Source: Spirosoma arboris (GTDB lineage Bacteria; Bacteroidota; Bacteroidia; Cytophagales; Spirosomataceae). From it: a stretch of DNA of 64,000 bases. Under the pieces are notes generated by a model. It was not told the origin of the DNA, did no database searches, and saw nothing but the letters and a program-made list of their open reading frames with translations. Within the stretch, counting starts at the first letter, position 1; every line of letters begins with the position of its first letter. This document shows positions 1-7,623 of this stretch, one piece after another. The position numbers and the translations under genes are program-made. The stretch is taken from contig NZ_WPIN01000011.1 in the NCBI RefSeq assembly GCF_009754945.1, forward strand, positions 62,001 to 126,000, given 5' to 3'.

Positions 1-723
1 CCATATGTTCCGTGCGTGATTCAAATATTCGTTATCAGACAGATCAATCTGTTCAAGGTTTTTGACTTCTGATGGTACAAGTCCGATCTTTATGGAGTCT
101 GGAAACTTGATAGAAATCTTGCCTTTACCGAACGGATAATATTTCGCATCGACCATATTACCTGCAATCGCCTGATTATAGACCGTTCGGATAACGATTA
201 AATGATTGATGACCGTGCGTTCACTAATCTGGCGTGTACCCTTCAGATAAGCCCTAAAACGGTTTAAAAGTGGCACATCAATTTCAGAGAAAGTTATATC
301 AGCTCCGTCTAGGAATTCACGAAAATGCTTGATACGAGCTTCATCGGTTTTTACACGGTTGTACTTACCCTCATTCCGCATATTTTCGATACATTGGCTA
401 GCCAACGTAAAAAATGATTTACCATCCTTTGGCTTGATCTGCTTACGAATGGCGCTCACCGATACGTCTTTTTGTTGGACTTGAAGATCAATCAATTTAT
501 CACTGACCTCCGCTTTCTTCTTCAGGATCAAATTATTCAACCGTGTGGAATTGGGGTGGCTTTTCTTGACTTTTTGACTTGAAGCATCCCATTCACTTTC
601 AAGCAGGTTAAACCCCAAATGAAAAAAGGTTGATTTTCGATCTTGGGTAATGCGTAGAGCAAGCGGATATGTATTATCTAGATTTCGCTTTTTGCGCAGG
701 ACAACTTTAATTGCTGAAGCCAT
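1..723 (-). CDS. Tyrosine recombinase (integrase), N-terminal part, runs off the left edge
   Basis: The frame reads leftward from an ATG at 721-723 to the window edge without a stop, about 241 residues. The N-terminus (MASAIKVVLRKKRN, then YPLALRITQDRKSTFFHLG) fits the Arm-type DNA-binding domain of Bacteroidota phage/ICE integrases. About residues 110-220 fit the SAM-like core-binding domain (FFTLASQCIENM, later ISERTVINHL and VRTVYNQAI). The catalytic domain with the R-H-R-Y residues lies outside the window, so activity cannot be judged. The gene sits about 180 bases from a displaced tRNA-Met 3' end, which is where such integrases usually lie relative to their attachment site. It therefore probably belongs to an integrative element extending to the left. 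The family call is firm; the type of element is unknown. Confidence 0.88.
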   Translation of the reverse strand, partial: MASAIKVVLRKKRNLDNTYPLALRITQDRKSTFFHLGFNLLESEWDASSQKVKKSHPNSTRLNNLILKKKAEVSDKLIDLQVQQKDVSVSAIRKQIKPKDGKSFFTLASQCIENMRNEGKYNRVKTDEARIKHFREFLDGADITFSEIDVPLLNRFRAYLKGTRQISERTVINHLIVIRTVYNQAIAGNMVDAKYYPFGKGKISIKFPDSIKIGLVPSEVKNLEQIDLSDNEYLNHARNIW

Positions 724-781
724 AAAATGATTATATTAGATGCGGTAAATCACTCTAATTGAGGCCCAAACAAAAGCATTT

Positions 782-801
782 GGTACAACATAGGTACAAC
801 A
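782..801. repeat. Two GGTACAACA direct repeats upstream of the integrase
   Basis: GGTACAACA occurs at 782-790 and again at 793-801, a spacing of 11 bases or about one helical turn. The pair lies 60-80 bases upstream of the integrase start, between it and the attachment site. It could be an arm-type site for the recombinase or an excisionase, or an operator for the integrase gene. The repeat is seen directly; the role is inference. Confidence 0.5.
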
Positions 802-871
802 AATCGTGTTTTTTTATGGTTTCCTGTAATTCAATAATAAATATAAATATTTGATAATCAGCAGATATTAA

Positions 872-898
872 ACCATATCGCACCATATGAGACCATAT
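872..898. repeat. Three ACCATAT direct repeats at 10-bp spacing beside the att site
   Basis: ACCATAT is found at 872-878, 882-888 and 892-898, exactly 10 bases apart, so all copies face the same side of the helix. The last copy ends nine bases before the tRNA fragment starts. This arrangement is typical of cooperative protein binding at attachment sites. No known consensus was matched. Confidence 0.5.
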
Positions 899-906
899 TC
901 CATAGA

Positions 907-949
907 ATTCATAACCCTAAGGTCGGCAGTTCGATCCTGCTCCCCGCTA
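907..949 (+). other. Displaced 3' fragment of a tRNA-Met gene, probable attachment site
   Basis: From the anticodon CAT at 910-912 the sequence fits a tRNA 3' half: AA, anticodon-stem strand CCCTA, five-base variable loop AGGTC, T-stem GGCAG, T-loop TTCGATC, T-stem CTGCT, acceptor strand CCCCGCT and discriminator A, with no encoded CCA. The 5' half is absent: no AGCGGGG acceptor strand or D-arm lies upstream, where ACCATAT repeats are found instead. This is the usual scar of an integrative element that entered a tRNA gene and carried its own copy of the 3' end to the other junction. The intact chimeric tRNA should lie at the far left end of the element. Confidence 0.72.
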
Positions 950-955
950 CTTAGC

Positions 956-993
956 AAAAAAAGTCCTTTACAAGCACGTAGAGGACTTTTTTT
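956..993 (+). terminator. Intrinsic terminator of the original tRNA gene
   Basis: A 12-bp stem with one G-T pair (AAAGTCCTTTAC at 960-971 with GTAGAGGACTTT at 978-989) closes a six-base loop and is followed by a T run to 993. It begins a few bases after the tRNA fragment and was presumably the terminator of the undisrupted tRNA. Confidence 0.75.
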
Positions 994-1201
994 ATGCTTT
1001 AAGAGGCTTTTTGAGGTGTGTGCTGAATGCAACACAATAAACTTAGTGCATTTATAAGTATGGTTCAATACTCTTAATATATGAATTTCACTCCTATATA
1101 TTCCTTCTGAAATTGCCTATAGCGTTTCACTTTTACCCTGAATTAATTAGCGCTGCGGTTCTTTTATACATTTATTCCCCTATATAGCTTAATCAAGTAG
1201 T

Positions 1202-1366
1202 GAGCTAGCTCAAGTTCTACCCTTGTGCAGATCCGTAGCCGATGCGCCTGCAAGTAAACGTAGACTTGAAGAATCAGTAGGTATTGATACTTCCTTTACC
1301 GTTAATGCTATACGTCATAGTCTTGCTAAGCGCAGGATACGTGTCATTAGCGTGTGCATGCAATAA
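1202..1366 (+). pseudogene. Possible tyrosine recombinase remnant
   Basis: An open frame without a clear start ends at TAA 1364-1366. Near its end it reads DTSFTVNAIRHSLAKRR, which resembles the box around the second catalytic arginine of tyrosine recombinases (HxLRHSFAT). Upstream and downstream catalytic boxes are missing. It could be a decayed second integrase close to the same integration hotspot, or chance. The rest of 1000-1393 shows no gene. Confidence 0.25.
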
Positions 1367-1393
1367 TCATAGTAGCTGAAGAGTTGCTCCGGG

Positions 1394-1807
1394 CTAAATA
1401 TCCAAAATTGCAGTGAGACCATTGGAACTAATTGGAGCCGACGTATGCTGATGTGTCACTTTCCAGCCGTTTTCAAATTTTGAAAATCCGAGTGTTATTC
1501 GATTCTTCATACTCCTTAAAACAGCACCGTCGCTTGAAATAGCTTGAAACTGAATCAGGGCACTGGCAAATCCTACATTGCCTGACTGATGAATATTCAC
1601 CATGTCGAAGTCAACTTTTACTTTTTCTTCCCCTAAAGAACCAAGCCAGTCTTTAATAACTTTACTCCATTCCAGTGAGTTCGACTGATAACCTTGATCC
1701 CACATATCGAATATAACGGCTTGCTCATCGTACAGATTGATCATGGCCGTTGTGTCCTTACGCCAAGCAGAAGTTTGGTAAATCGTGAAAAATTCTTCGA
1801 TCTCCAT
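1394..1807 (-). CDS. SnoaL-like / NTF2-fold protein
   Basis: A 137-residue protein with the layout of the SnoaL_3/DUF4440 group of the NTF2 superfamily: an N-terminal helix with tyrosines (FFTIYQTSAWRKDTTAMINLY), a strand naming the state of the ligand cavity, and the closing pattern GWKVTHQHTSAP, where W, H and S are the most conserved residues. Members are small cone-shaped dimers that act as isomerases, hydratases or binding proteins, and many have no known substrate. There is no signal peptide, so it is cytoplasmic. The ATG at 1805-1807 is the only sensible start. It stands alone next to the integration site, so context gives no hint of its substrate. The fold assignment is good; the function is unknown. 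Confidence 0.8.
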   Translation of the reverse strand: MEIEEFFTIYQTSAWRKDTTAMINLYDEQAVIFDMWDQGYQSNSLEWSKVIKDWLGSLGEEKVKVDFDMVNIHQSGNVGFASALIQFQAISSDGAVLRSMKNRITLGFSKFENGWKVTHQHTSAPISSNGLTAILDI

Positions 1808-2417
1808 AAAACCTATTTTAATTTTTTAAGGATTTTCCTAGTTCTCTCAAAAGTGCAGTTAGCTAAGTCCAAAACACCCGTCGAAGACAATGTGGCTCTG
1901 GTAGAAGATGGCCACATTCTGGAGATACCCTTCGTTTTGCCCTTTACTTTATAGGGTATTATACAAAATCACGGGCCTCGTCTTTGGTATCGAACACCCG
2001 CCAGGGCTGGAAACTGGCTTGTGTTTCCCCTTCAAAATAACCGACTTGGTACGGCTTGCTCATGGAATAAATATAGTGAACCGTCTGTGATTTTACAAAG
2101 CAATGTCCAACCTCATATATCTGTAAAGTACGAAATAGCATTATGGCGGTATTACACCACAGATGGGTATTATATAGTAATCAGCTCTAGAGCGACTTAT
2201 CCTTGAATCAAGCGAAGCATTACATTTGCACAAACATAACGGTAGCCATTTTTGAGGTCGTTTTTAAACAAGCCATTTCCATAATGTGTTAAAACTGGCC
2301 GAGCAGTTTAAATTTGAATTGCGACATAGTTACACTTTATCCATGACCTCTACGTGACGGGTTTTAGCTAGATAAACCTGGGTTGATCACGTGTTTTTCC
2401 CCTTCGTACCTAAACGG
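1808..2417. other. Intergenic stretch with only one small candidate gene
   Basis: Apart from the small frame at 1959-2141, nothing recognisable is present. The section 1850-1950 is open in several frames but matches nothing I know, and 2142-2417 is AT-rich and presumably carries the promoter of the 2H phosphoesterase gene. Confidence 0.4.
1959..2141 (-). CDS. Small hypothetical protein
   Basis: A frame of 60 codons that I do not recognise. The C-terminal half (YQVGYFEGETQASFQPWR, VFDTKDEARDFV) has the composition of a real protein and looks like a compact alpha/beta mini-domain. The N-terminal half is less convincing. An internal ATG at 2061-2063 would give a 34-residue product that keeps the protein-like part. 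No ribosome binding site decides between the two. The opposite strand carries longer frames with poorer composition. Confidence 0.38.
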   Translation of the reverse strand: MLFRTLQIYEVGHCFVKSQTVHYIYSMSKPYQVGYFEGETQASFQPWRVFDTKDEARDFV

Positions 2418-3110
2418 ATGAATAATGAATCAATTCAAACGGGCTATGACCAAATGTGGATGGTTGGAAAAAAGGATTTGGCCCAGGGAATTGTGGATGT
2501 TGACCCGATTCCAGATGCAACCAGTAAACGGTGGGGAGTTAGCGCAATACTGCGTATACCCACCATTTTTGGCGAATCCCTTTTACCGCTGATCGACACC
2601 CTAAAAACCAAAACGGGATCGAGGCACACGTTCCATGACACAGCTACCTTTCATGTTACCTTACGGTCCATCGAGTTTTTCCGAAAAGATGTACCCGATG
2701 GAGATTTTGCAGTTTGTACCTATTCGAAACTTTTACAAGAGCTTGCCCCGCAGTTTTCTCCATTTGGTATTCGCTTTGCCGGTTTGTCGGCCAATCGAGT
2801 GGGCATCATCTTACAAGGCTATCCGGTCGATGCGCAAATTCAGTTATTCCGTCAGCAAGTTCATCAGCACTTAGCTAACCATCAATTTCTTCAAGGGCCG
2901 GAACAACAGAATCCCCGATTAAATACCCATATCAGTTTGGTCGTTTTTGGCGGCCCTTTAAAAAATGGCCAGGATCTAATCCAGTATGTAGATCAACACC
3001 GTCGAACAGGCTATGGCCAAATGGAGGCCAGTTCAATTGATCTGGTTCGCTATGAACGAGATGAACGCTCCGTGAAAATTGTCACACTTGATCGATTTGC
3101 TCTAGGTTAA
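2418..3110 (+). CDS. 2H phosphoesterase superfamily protein (LigT/cyclic phosphodiesterase-like)
   Basis: The 230-residue product has the two H-x-T/S motifs that define the 2H superfamily: FHVTLRS with H79 and T81, and THISLVVFG with H171 and S173. They are about 90 residues apart, as in LigT, bacterial 2'-5' RNA ligase-like proteins and cyclic phosphodiesterases. In these proteins the two histidines flank the scissile phosphate of 2'-5' or cyclic phosphate substrates. There is no export signal. The frame can be extended to a GTG at 2391, but the ATG at 2418 is preferred because the added residues look non-native. It is followed 87 bases later by the ChrB-like gene, which may be co-transcribed. 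The actual RNA or nucleotide substrate cannot be told. Confidence 0.75.
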   Translation: MNNESIQTGYDQMWMVGKKDLAQGIVDVDPIPDATSKRWGVSAILRIPTIFGESLLPLIDTLKTKTGSRHTFHDTATFHVTLRSIEFFRKDVPDGDFAVCTYSKLLQELAPQFSPFGIRFAGLSANRVGIILQGYPVDAQIQLFRQQVHQHLANHQFLQGPEQQNPRLNTHISLVVFGGPLKNGQDLIQYVDQHRRTGYGQMEASSIDLVRYERDERSVKIVTLDRFALG

Positions 3111-3197
3111 CAAACGCTGTTTAAATTTATTTAGCCATTCGCGCTTAGCAGTAGAGCATGGGTGTCTATCTATAAAAATAATTGCTCCATCCTGGTC

Positions 3198-3482
3198 ATG
3201 AACTGGATTACACGAGAACGCCCGAAAATCGACCGAATGGCCTGTCCCTGGCTCATCAAACGGTTTATCGATACCCAAGCCATCATTCTGTTCGCCCCAG
3301 AAGATCAGGCAATCCACCAGGCACAAGTTGTAGACGCTATACCGTTTGATGTACCTGGTGTCGAATACACACATTACGAAGATCGTTGTACATTCGACTA
3401 CTTCCTTCAAAAACATGCGCTCACGGATCCGGCTTTGCAGATCATCGCCCCCATTATTCGCGGAGCGGATACGGTGAACTGA
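3198..3482 (+). CDS. Short ChrB C-terminal domain protein
   Basis: The 94-residue product matches the chromate-resistance ChrB C-terminal domain: WITRERPKIDRMACPWLIKRF at the start, then DAIPFDVPGVEYTHYEDRCTFDYF, and a final RGAD. Conserved R, D, C, H and C residues of the family are present. Proteins of this family are normally about 150 residues or longer; here the stop falls directly after RGADTVN, where relatives continue with one or two more helices. The ATG at 3198 is chosen because family members start at this point; a GTG at 3162 would add 12 unlikely residues. No chromate transporter ChrA lies nearby. It may be a truncated gene or a minimal version. Confidence 0.72.
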   Translation: MNWITRERPKIDRMACPWLIKRFIDTQAIILFAPEDQAIHQAQVVDAIPFDVPGVEYTHYEDRCTFDYFLQKHALTDPALQIIAPIIRGADTVN

Positions 3483-3494
3483 AAGTAATCCAGT

Positions 3495-4055
3495 CTACCT
3501 GATGCTATAAGGAACTGTAATTGTGTCGGTCTCTATTTCATTACTGACATGTAAATTCCGATCCCGGATCTGAATTCGATACTTCGTCACGTAGTTCTTG
3601 TAGCTTGTTCCGTAATGATAGATTTGGTGCAAGTCCAGGCTACCTTCAATGGCTCCTTTCTGGCCTTCCCGGCTCAATTGAGGAAAATATAAGGTAGTAT
3701 TCTCTCCAGAAGTAATCGCCTGATACTGGTCGTTTTCAAGGCGATACGCAGTGATCCTGTAATTCCCCCACCCGCCCGCCTGCGTGTAGCGACCCGAATC
3801 AAGGCTGGATAATGGTATGTTGTTACCCAGATCGCCATCCCCATCTTTAAATCCGATGGTGATCACCAGGGAGTCCCTTTTTTGCTGTCCAACACCTGAT
3901 CCGCCTTCAAGTGTATACCGGCTAAGCCCTTTAAACTCAATTTGAGGAACATTGGAATATTGAGGCTCTGTAAAACAGGCTGTGACCGTCAGGCTTAACG
4001 AGAGTATAAAAGCATATCGGAGCACTACCCAGTTGAAAGTACGCGTTTGTAGCAT
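3495..4055 (-). CDS. Hypothetical lipoprotein
   Basis: 186 residues with a lipoprotein signal: hydrophobic segment LRYAFILSLSLTV followed by TACF, with the lipidated cysteine at about residue 27. The mature part is predicted to be beta-rich and contains FKDGDGDLGNN, an acidic loop pattern that I associate with small cell-envelope lipoproteins of Cytophagales and which could bind calcium. No enzymatic motif is seen. It ends 13 bases from the stop of the ChrB-like gene, so the two are convergent. The lipoprotein call is firm; the role is unknown. Confidence 0.7.
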   Translation of the reverse strand: MLQTRTFNWVVLRYAFILSLSLTVTACFTEPQYSNVPQIEFKGLSRYTLEGGSGVGQQKRDSLVITIGFKDGDGDLGNNIPLSSLDSGRYTQAGGWGNYRITAYRLENDQYQAITSGENTTLYFPQLSREGQKGAIEGSLDLHQIYHYGTSYKNYVTKYRIQIRDRNLHVSNEIETDTITVPYSIR

Positions 4056-4289
4056 AGTCTTGTAATAAATGTCCTGATGAGTCTATAACCGATTAACTGA
4101 AATCCTTGTCAATTCCGTATTCTAATGCCCTAAAACTTATACTAAAACAAGAGTAAGTAGTCTCAAAAAAAGGAGATTGATACTATAAAGTTAGTATTAC
4201 TTTTTCACGAAAATATTTTACACATATACCTATTACATTTACTTATAATTGTCAATAATTAAAATAAGTAACAAAATCAACATTTATTC

Positions 4290-5087
4290 ATGTCCGTAGC
4301 AGCTAGAAATAATGTGCAATTACTTGGCAATCTTTTGTCGGATAAGACAATTGTATTTGCTCATGGGTTTGGTACCGACCAGCGAGCCTGGCTTGAAGTC
4401 GTCTCGGCCTTTACCGACGACTATAAAGTTGTTTTGTTCGATTATGTAGGCGCAAATGAAAAAACAGTTCCCTTCTTTACTAACTGGAAATACAAGCACC
4501 TGCATGCCTATGCAAGCGATATCTTAGACATTATTGAAGAGCTTGGTCTACAAAATATTACGTTCATTGGACACTCAGCGGGCGGCATGACCGGAGCGTT
4601 GGCTGCTATTCAGGAACCAGACTGGTTTTCCCGACTCATTTTACTAAATGCGTCACCATGTTACGTCAACCAGGACGGTTACGTTGGTGGTTTTAGCACG
4701 GCTATATTAAGTGAGCTTTTTGCTCAGATGGAAACTAACTTCCACGCCTGGGCTAGCGGTTTTGCCCCCATGGTTATGGCAAATCCAGATCGTCCACATC
4801 TGGCCAATTCCTTTTCCAGTACTCTTTCGGCGATGCGACCAGATGTAGCACTGGCCATCGCGAAAGTTATTTTTTATTCTGATCATCGGTTAGATATAGG
4901 ACAACTGTCTCATCCAACGCTACTGATTCAGGCACAGGAAGATGTTGCTGTTCCGCATGAAGTTGGCTATTTTCTGGAGAAGCATATTCCCAATTCGATC
5001 CTGACTTTTTTGGATACAGAAGGGCACCTGCCCCACATCAGTGATGCAGACAAAGTGATTAGAACCATTAAACCGTTTCTTAATTAA
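4290..5087 (+). CDS. RsbQ-like alpha/beta hydrolase
   Basis: 265 residues, close in length and motifs to Bacillus RsbQ and the related plant receptors D14/KAI2. The nucleophile elbow is GHSAGG with S96, the acid is D218 (AQEDVAVP) and the base is H246 (EGHLPHIS), almost the same numbering as RsbQ (S96, D219, H247). Also typical are FAHGFGTDQRAW and LFDYVGA. RsbQ in B. subtilis works with the PAS-containing phosphatase RsbP in energy-stress signalling. Here the next gene, 117 bases downstream on the same strand, encodes a PAS-containing histidine kinase, so the pair probably forms a small-molecule sensing module. No sigma-B genes are in the window. The ligand is unknown. An AT-rich stretch at 4140-4280 is the likely promoter region. 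Confidence 0.85.
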   Translation: MSVAARNNVQLLGNLLSDKTIVFAHGFGTDQRAWLEVVSAFTDDYKVVLFDYVGANEKTVPFFTNWKYKHLHAYASDILDIIEELGLQNITFIGHSAGGMTGALAAIQEPDWFSRLILLNASPCYVNQDGYVGGFSTAILSELFAQMETNFHAWASGFAPMVMANPDRPHLANSFSSTLSAMRPDVALAIAKVIFYSDHRLDIGQLSHPTLLIQAQEDVAVPHEVGYFLEKHIPNSILTFLDTEGHLPHISDADKVIRTIKPFLN

Positions 5088-5110
5088 CTAAATGCCTGGT
5101 TCTGTTGGCC

Positions 5111-5141
5111 AATCAGGTCTTTTAACGCAGACTGCCTGATT
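5111..5141. repeat. Short inverted repeat between hydrolase and kinase genes
   Basis: AATCAGG at 5111-5117 pairs with CCTGATT at 5135-5141 around a 17-base loop. It is too weak for a convincing terminator and has no T run, but could attenuate or bind a regulator between the two genes. Confidence 0.3.
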
Positions 5142-5203
5142 CTTATACCCAGAACCAATCGGCAAGCTTAGCTTGTCGATCTATACCTTGTAACCCATAA
5201 AAC

Positions 5204-6772
5204 ATGATTGACTTTAACGGTCTTGAAAAACGATTTCGGGCTATTGAAGAGACTGAAATTGGTCCGAAGTTATTGGAGGCCTATGCATCGGAACTACTTC
5301 CCTTTCTAGGTGCAGATGTCTGCTACATTATACAGGAACGAGATGAATGGACAGCCGCCGTACTGTATTCCACCAATCCTAAACTGACGGCTTCCTATGT
5401 CAATCCCACTCAATTCAACGACTTAACCCAATCAACATCGTTTTTTCTTGAACTAGATTTTGTGCCTCGCCGGGCATTGAAAGAATTACTGGGCGTTTAT
5501 TCCTATGTCGCTGGTTTTCGCTTACGTAATTATACATTTAAAGGCTGGATTGTAGTAGGTTGGACCAAACAGCCTGCATTCTCAGCGAGTGACATTGAGA
5601 ATGCCCTCTATAGGTTGGGTGATAAAATATTGATCTGCACTCTATCGTTCCAGCAAATTGCGCTGGATCAGCAATATAGGTTCCTGTTTGGGGTGGTTCC
5701 GCAGGCAATTGTGCTCATTAATGAAGCCGAAGACATAAACTGGGTCAATCCATCGGCTCTTGAGTTATTGAATCTGGAAGCAGGTGACCTCCGCCCATCA
5801 TCGGCCAGTTTATCGGTAGGTATGCTCCAGCTCCGAAATCGTGCGCTTAATAAGGACACCATTAACCAAACAGCTTCGGAACTGATTAGTAATCCGACCT
5901 TTGTCAGTAAAGAGTGGATTTGGACATTTCCCGAAAAGGTATTATCTGTTTTTACAAAACCTATTTTTTCCCCTTATTTCAAGGGCCGAATCTGGTTATT
6001 CAATGACGTAACTGAACTGTATCTTAAACATCAGCAACTTTCCGACGCCAACCTGGAAATTGAAAACCTTATCAGTGTAATCGCACATGATTTAAAGTCT
6101 CCCCTATCCACGATCAGTTTTGTTTTTAGCTTCCTGCCTATGATTGGGCCGCTGAATGATGAGCAAACTGAAAGTATCGAACATGGTCAGAAAACGATTA
6201 AACGTGGCCTTAATCTGATCGATAGCATTGTTTATTTCAACAGTCTGGCTACTACTAATCAGCCCATAGAAACGGAAGATATTGAACTGGATAATCTGAT
6301 CGATATGGTTGTCGATAGCTTTTTAGCACAGGCTTATCAGAAAGAAATTTCACTTCATATTGAGCGCAACCATCCGCCAGTTATCCTCCATTCAGATCCT
6401 AAATCGCTGGTTCGCATTCTGGATAATTTGATCAGTAACGCACTGAAGTTTTCGCCATTTGGCCGGAGTGTGCATGTGCAAACCGAGCTAGTGAACCATC
6501 AGCTAAGGATTGCCATCAAAGACGAAGGGCCTGGTATATCGCCCGACGACCGAGTCAAACTTTTCAAGCGATTCCAGCGATTATCGGCTCAGCCTACTAA
6601 TAACGAAGGTTCATCGGGTCTGGGACTGTCTATCGTAAAATCACTGACTGAAAAACTGGGCGCGACTATCGAAGTTGAAAGTATAGTACACCTAGGTACA
6701 ACTTTTCGGATAGTCTTTCCGAGCGTCAGCCTGTCACGCTCAATCTCACCTACCATTCCTGAAAAATACTGA
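5204..6772 (+). CDS. Sensor histidine kinase with GAF-like and PAS domains
   Basis: 522 residues without membrane segments, so a soluble kinase. Residues 1-150 look like a GAF-type sensor region; 155-275 is a PAS domain (FLFGVVPQAIVLINEAEDINWVNP). The HisKA phosphoacceptor is H295 in SVIAHDLKSPLST. The ATP-binding domain has the N box around LDNLISNALKFSP (N408-N412), the G1 box DEGPGIS (D440) and the G2 box GLGLSIVKS (472-480). No response regulator gene is next to it, so it is an orphan kinase paired with the RsbQ-like hydrolase upstream. The PAS domain is the expected docking point for that hydrolase by analogy with RsbP. The kinase call is firm; the coupling is inference. Confidence 0.9.
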   Translation: MIDFNGLEKRFRAIEETEIGPKLLEAYASELLPFLGADVCYIIQERDEWTAAVLYSTNPKLTASYVNPTQFNDLTQSTSFFLELDFVPRRALKELLGVYSYVAGFRLRNYTFKGWIVVGWTKQPAFSASDIENALYRLGDKILICTLSFQQIALDQQYRFLFGVVPQAIVLINEAEDINWVNPSALELLNLEAGDLRPSSASLSVGMLQLRNRALNKDTINQTASELISNPTFVSKEWIWTFPEKVLSVFTKPIFSPYFKGRIWLFNDVTELYLKHQQLSDANLEIENLISVIAHDLKSPLSTISFVFSFLPMIGPLNDEQTESIEHGQKTIKRGLNLIDSIVYFNSLATTNQPIETEDIELDNLIDMVVDSFLAQAYQKEISLHIERNHPPVILHSDPKSLVRILDNLISNALKFSPFGRSVHVQTELVNHQLRIAIKDEGPGISPDDRVKLFKRFQRLSAQPTNNEGSSGLGLSIVKSLTEKLGATIEVESIVHLGTTFRIVFPSVSLSRSISPTIPEKY

Positions 6773-6849
6773 CCGCTGACGAAAAAAGAACGAAAATAAG
6801 CTGCTTCAATGACTACATTTTCCTCAATATCCCCATTCAGTCAGTTTAG

Positions 6850-7548
6850 ATGCACATCAAACTCTCATTTTCGTACGTACTTACATTCCTTCTGTTGCTG
6901 ATTGTCCTGTTAGAACTTCATGAAACAGTGCATATTGTTGTTGGGTATTTCATTTGTGGCTGCTGGGGACCACGCGACTTTAATGTTTGGTCTTTGTGTA
7001 AAGGTTGCCCTGAAAATCATCCACTTTGGTGGGTCGCCACACTGGCTGGCCCTTTAGCGTCTTTTGCACTTATGTGGCTGGGAATGATTTGGTTGAGTGC
7101 TAAGCCATCCAATAAAACCCTCCTAGGCTTTTCATTGGTTTTTGCCAATATTCCCTTTGGCAGGATCAGTAATGTGATGATGGGTGGTGGCGATGAAATG
7201 GTGGTGACCAGACATTTTCTTAAAGCTGATTACAGTCGTACGCAGATGATTTTAATCTGTTCGGTTTTGGTGTTGTGCCTTGGTTTACCCCCGATCATCA
7301 AAGCCTATAAGGTGCTGACTAACCGACGAGCCTGGCTTTATCTACTTGGATTTTTAACGCTGCCTTTGCTCTTCTTATTGATTTATGTACTAACGGGATT
7401 GAACTCCCTTTTAACCAGAGGCTTCCTGGCAACTCCCTGGATTATGGGCACACCCGTATTAATTACTCTTCACACCAGTATTGCTTTAGTGGGCCTGATC
7501 TGGCTACGAAAAAACCTATTTAAATCAACAAAAAATTTACGTATATAG
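6850..7548 (+). CDS. Membrane protein with HExxH, possible site-2-type intramembrane metalloprotease
   Basis: 232 residues with about six hydrophobic segments. The first membrane helix ends in LELHETVHIVVG with an HExxH zinc motif at residues 24-28. A second segment has LAGPLASFALMW (66-77), and ANIPFGRISNVMMGGGDE puts an acidic residue, D115, 87 residues after the HExxH. Site-2 proteases (M50) have HExxH in a first core helix and an Asp in an LDG motif roughly 90-100 residues later, so the layout fits a distant member, although the canonical LDG is replaced by GGGD. The cysteines between 36 and 53 (CGCW, LCKGC) are unusual. It lies between a signalling kinase and a secreted protease. A role in regulated membrane proteolysis is plausible but unproven. 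Confidence 0.6.
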   Translation: MHIKLSFSYVLTFLLLLIVLLELHETVHIVVGYFICGCWGPRDFNVWSLCKGCPENHPLWWVATLAGPLASFALMWLGMIWLSAKPSNKTLLGFSLVFANIPFGRISNVMMGGGDEMVVTRHFLKADYSRTQMILICSVLVLCLGLPPIIKAYKVLTNRRAWLYLLGFLTLPLLFLLIYVLTGLNSLLTRGFLATPWIMGTPVLITLHTSIALVGLIWLRKNLFKSTKNLRI

Positions 7549-7623
7549 AGAGTAGTTCACTATTGAGAATGAGTTTATACGCGAGAATTCACTCTAGTTA
7601 TAAACTTAACTCAACGTAACACA

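Noticed and set aside
868..1068. Minus-strand frame across the tRNA fragment (66 codons)
   Set aside because: It runs through the tRNA remnant and the terminator hairpin; the residues reflect RNA sequence (EQDRTADLRV is a well-known tRNA-derived artefact).
1694..1954. Plus-strand frame of 86 codons
   Set aside because: Mostly antisense to the SnoaL-like gene; the tail beyond it resembles no family.
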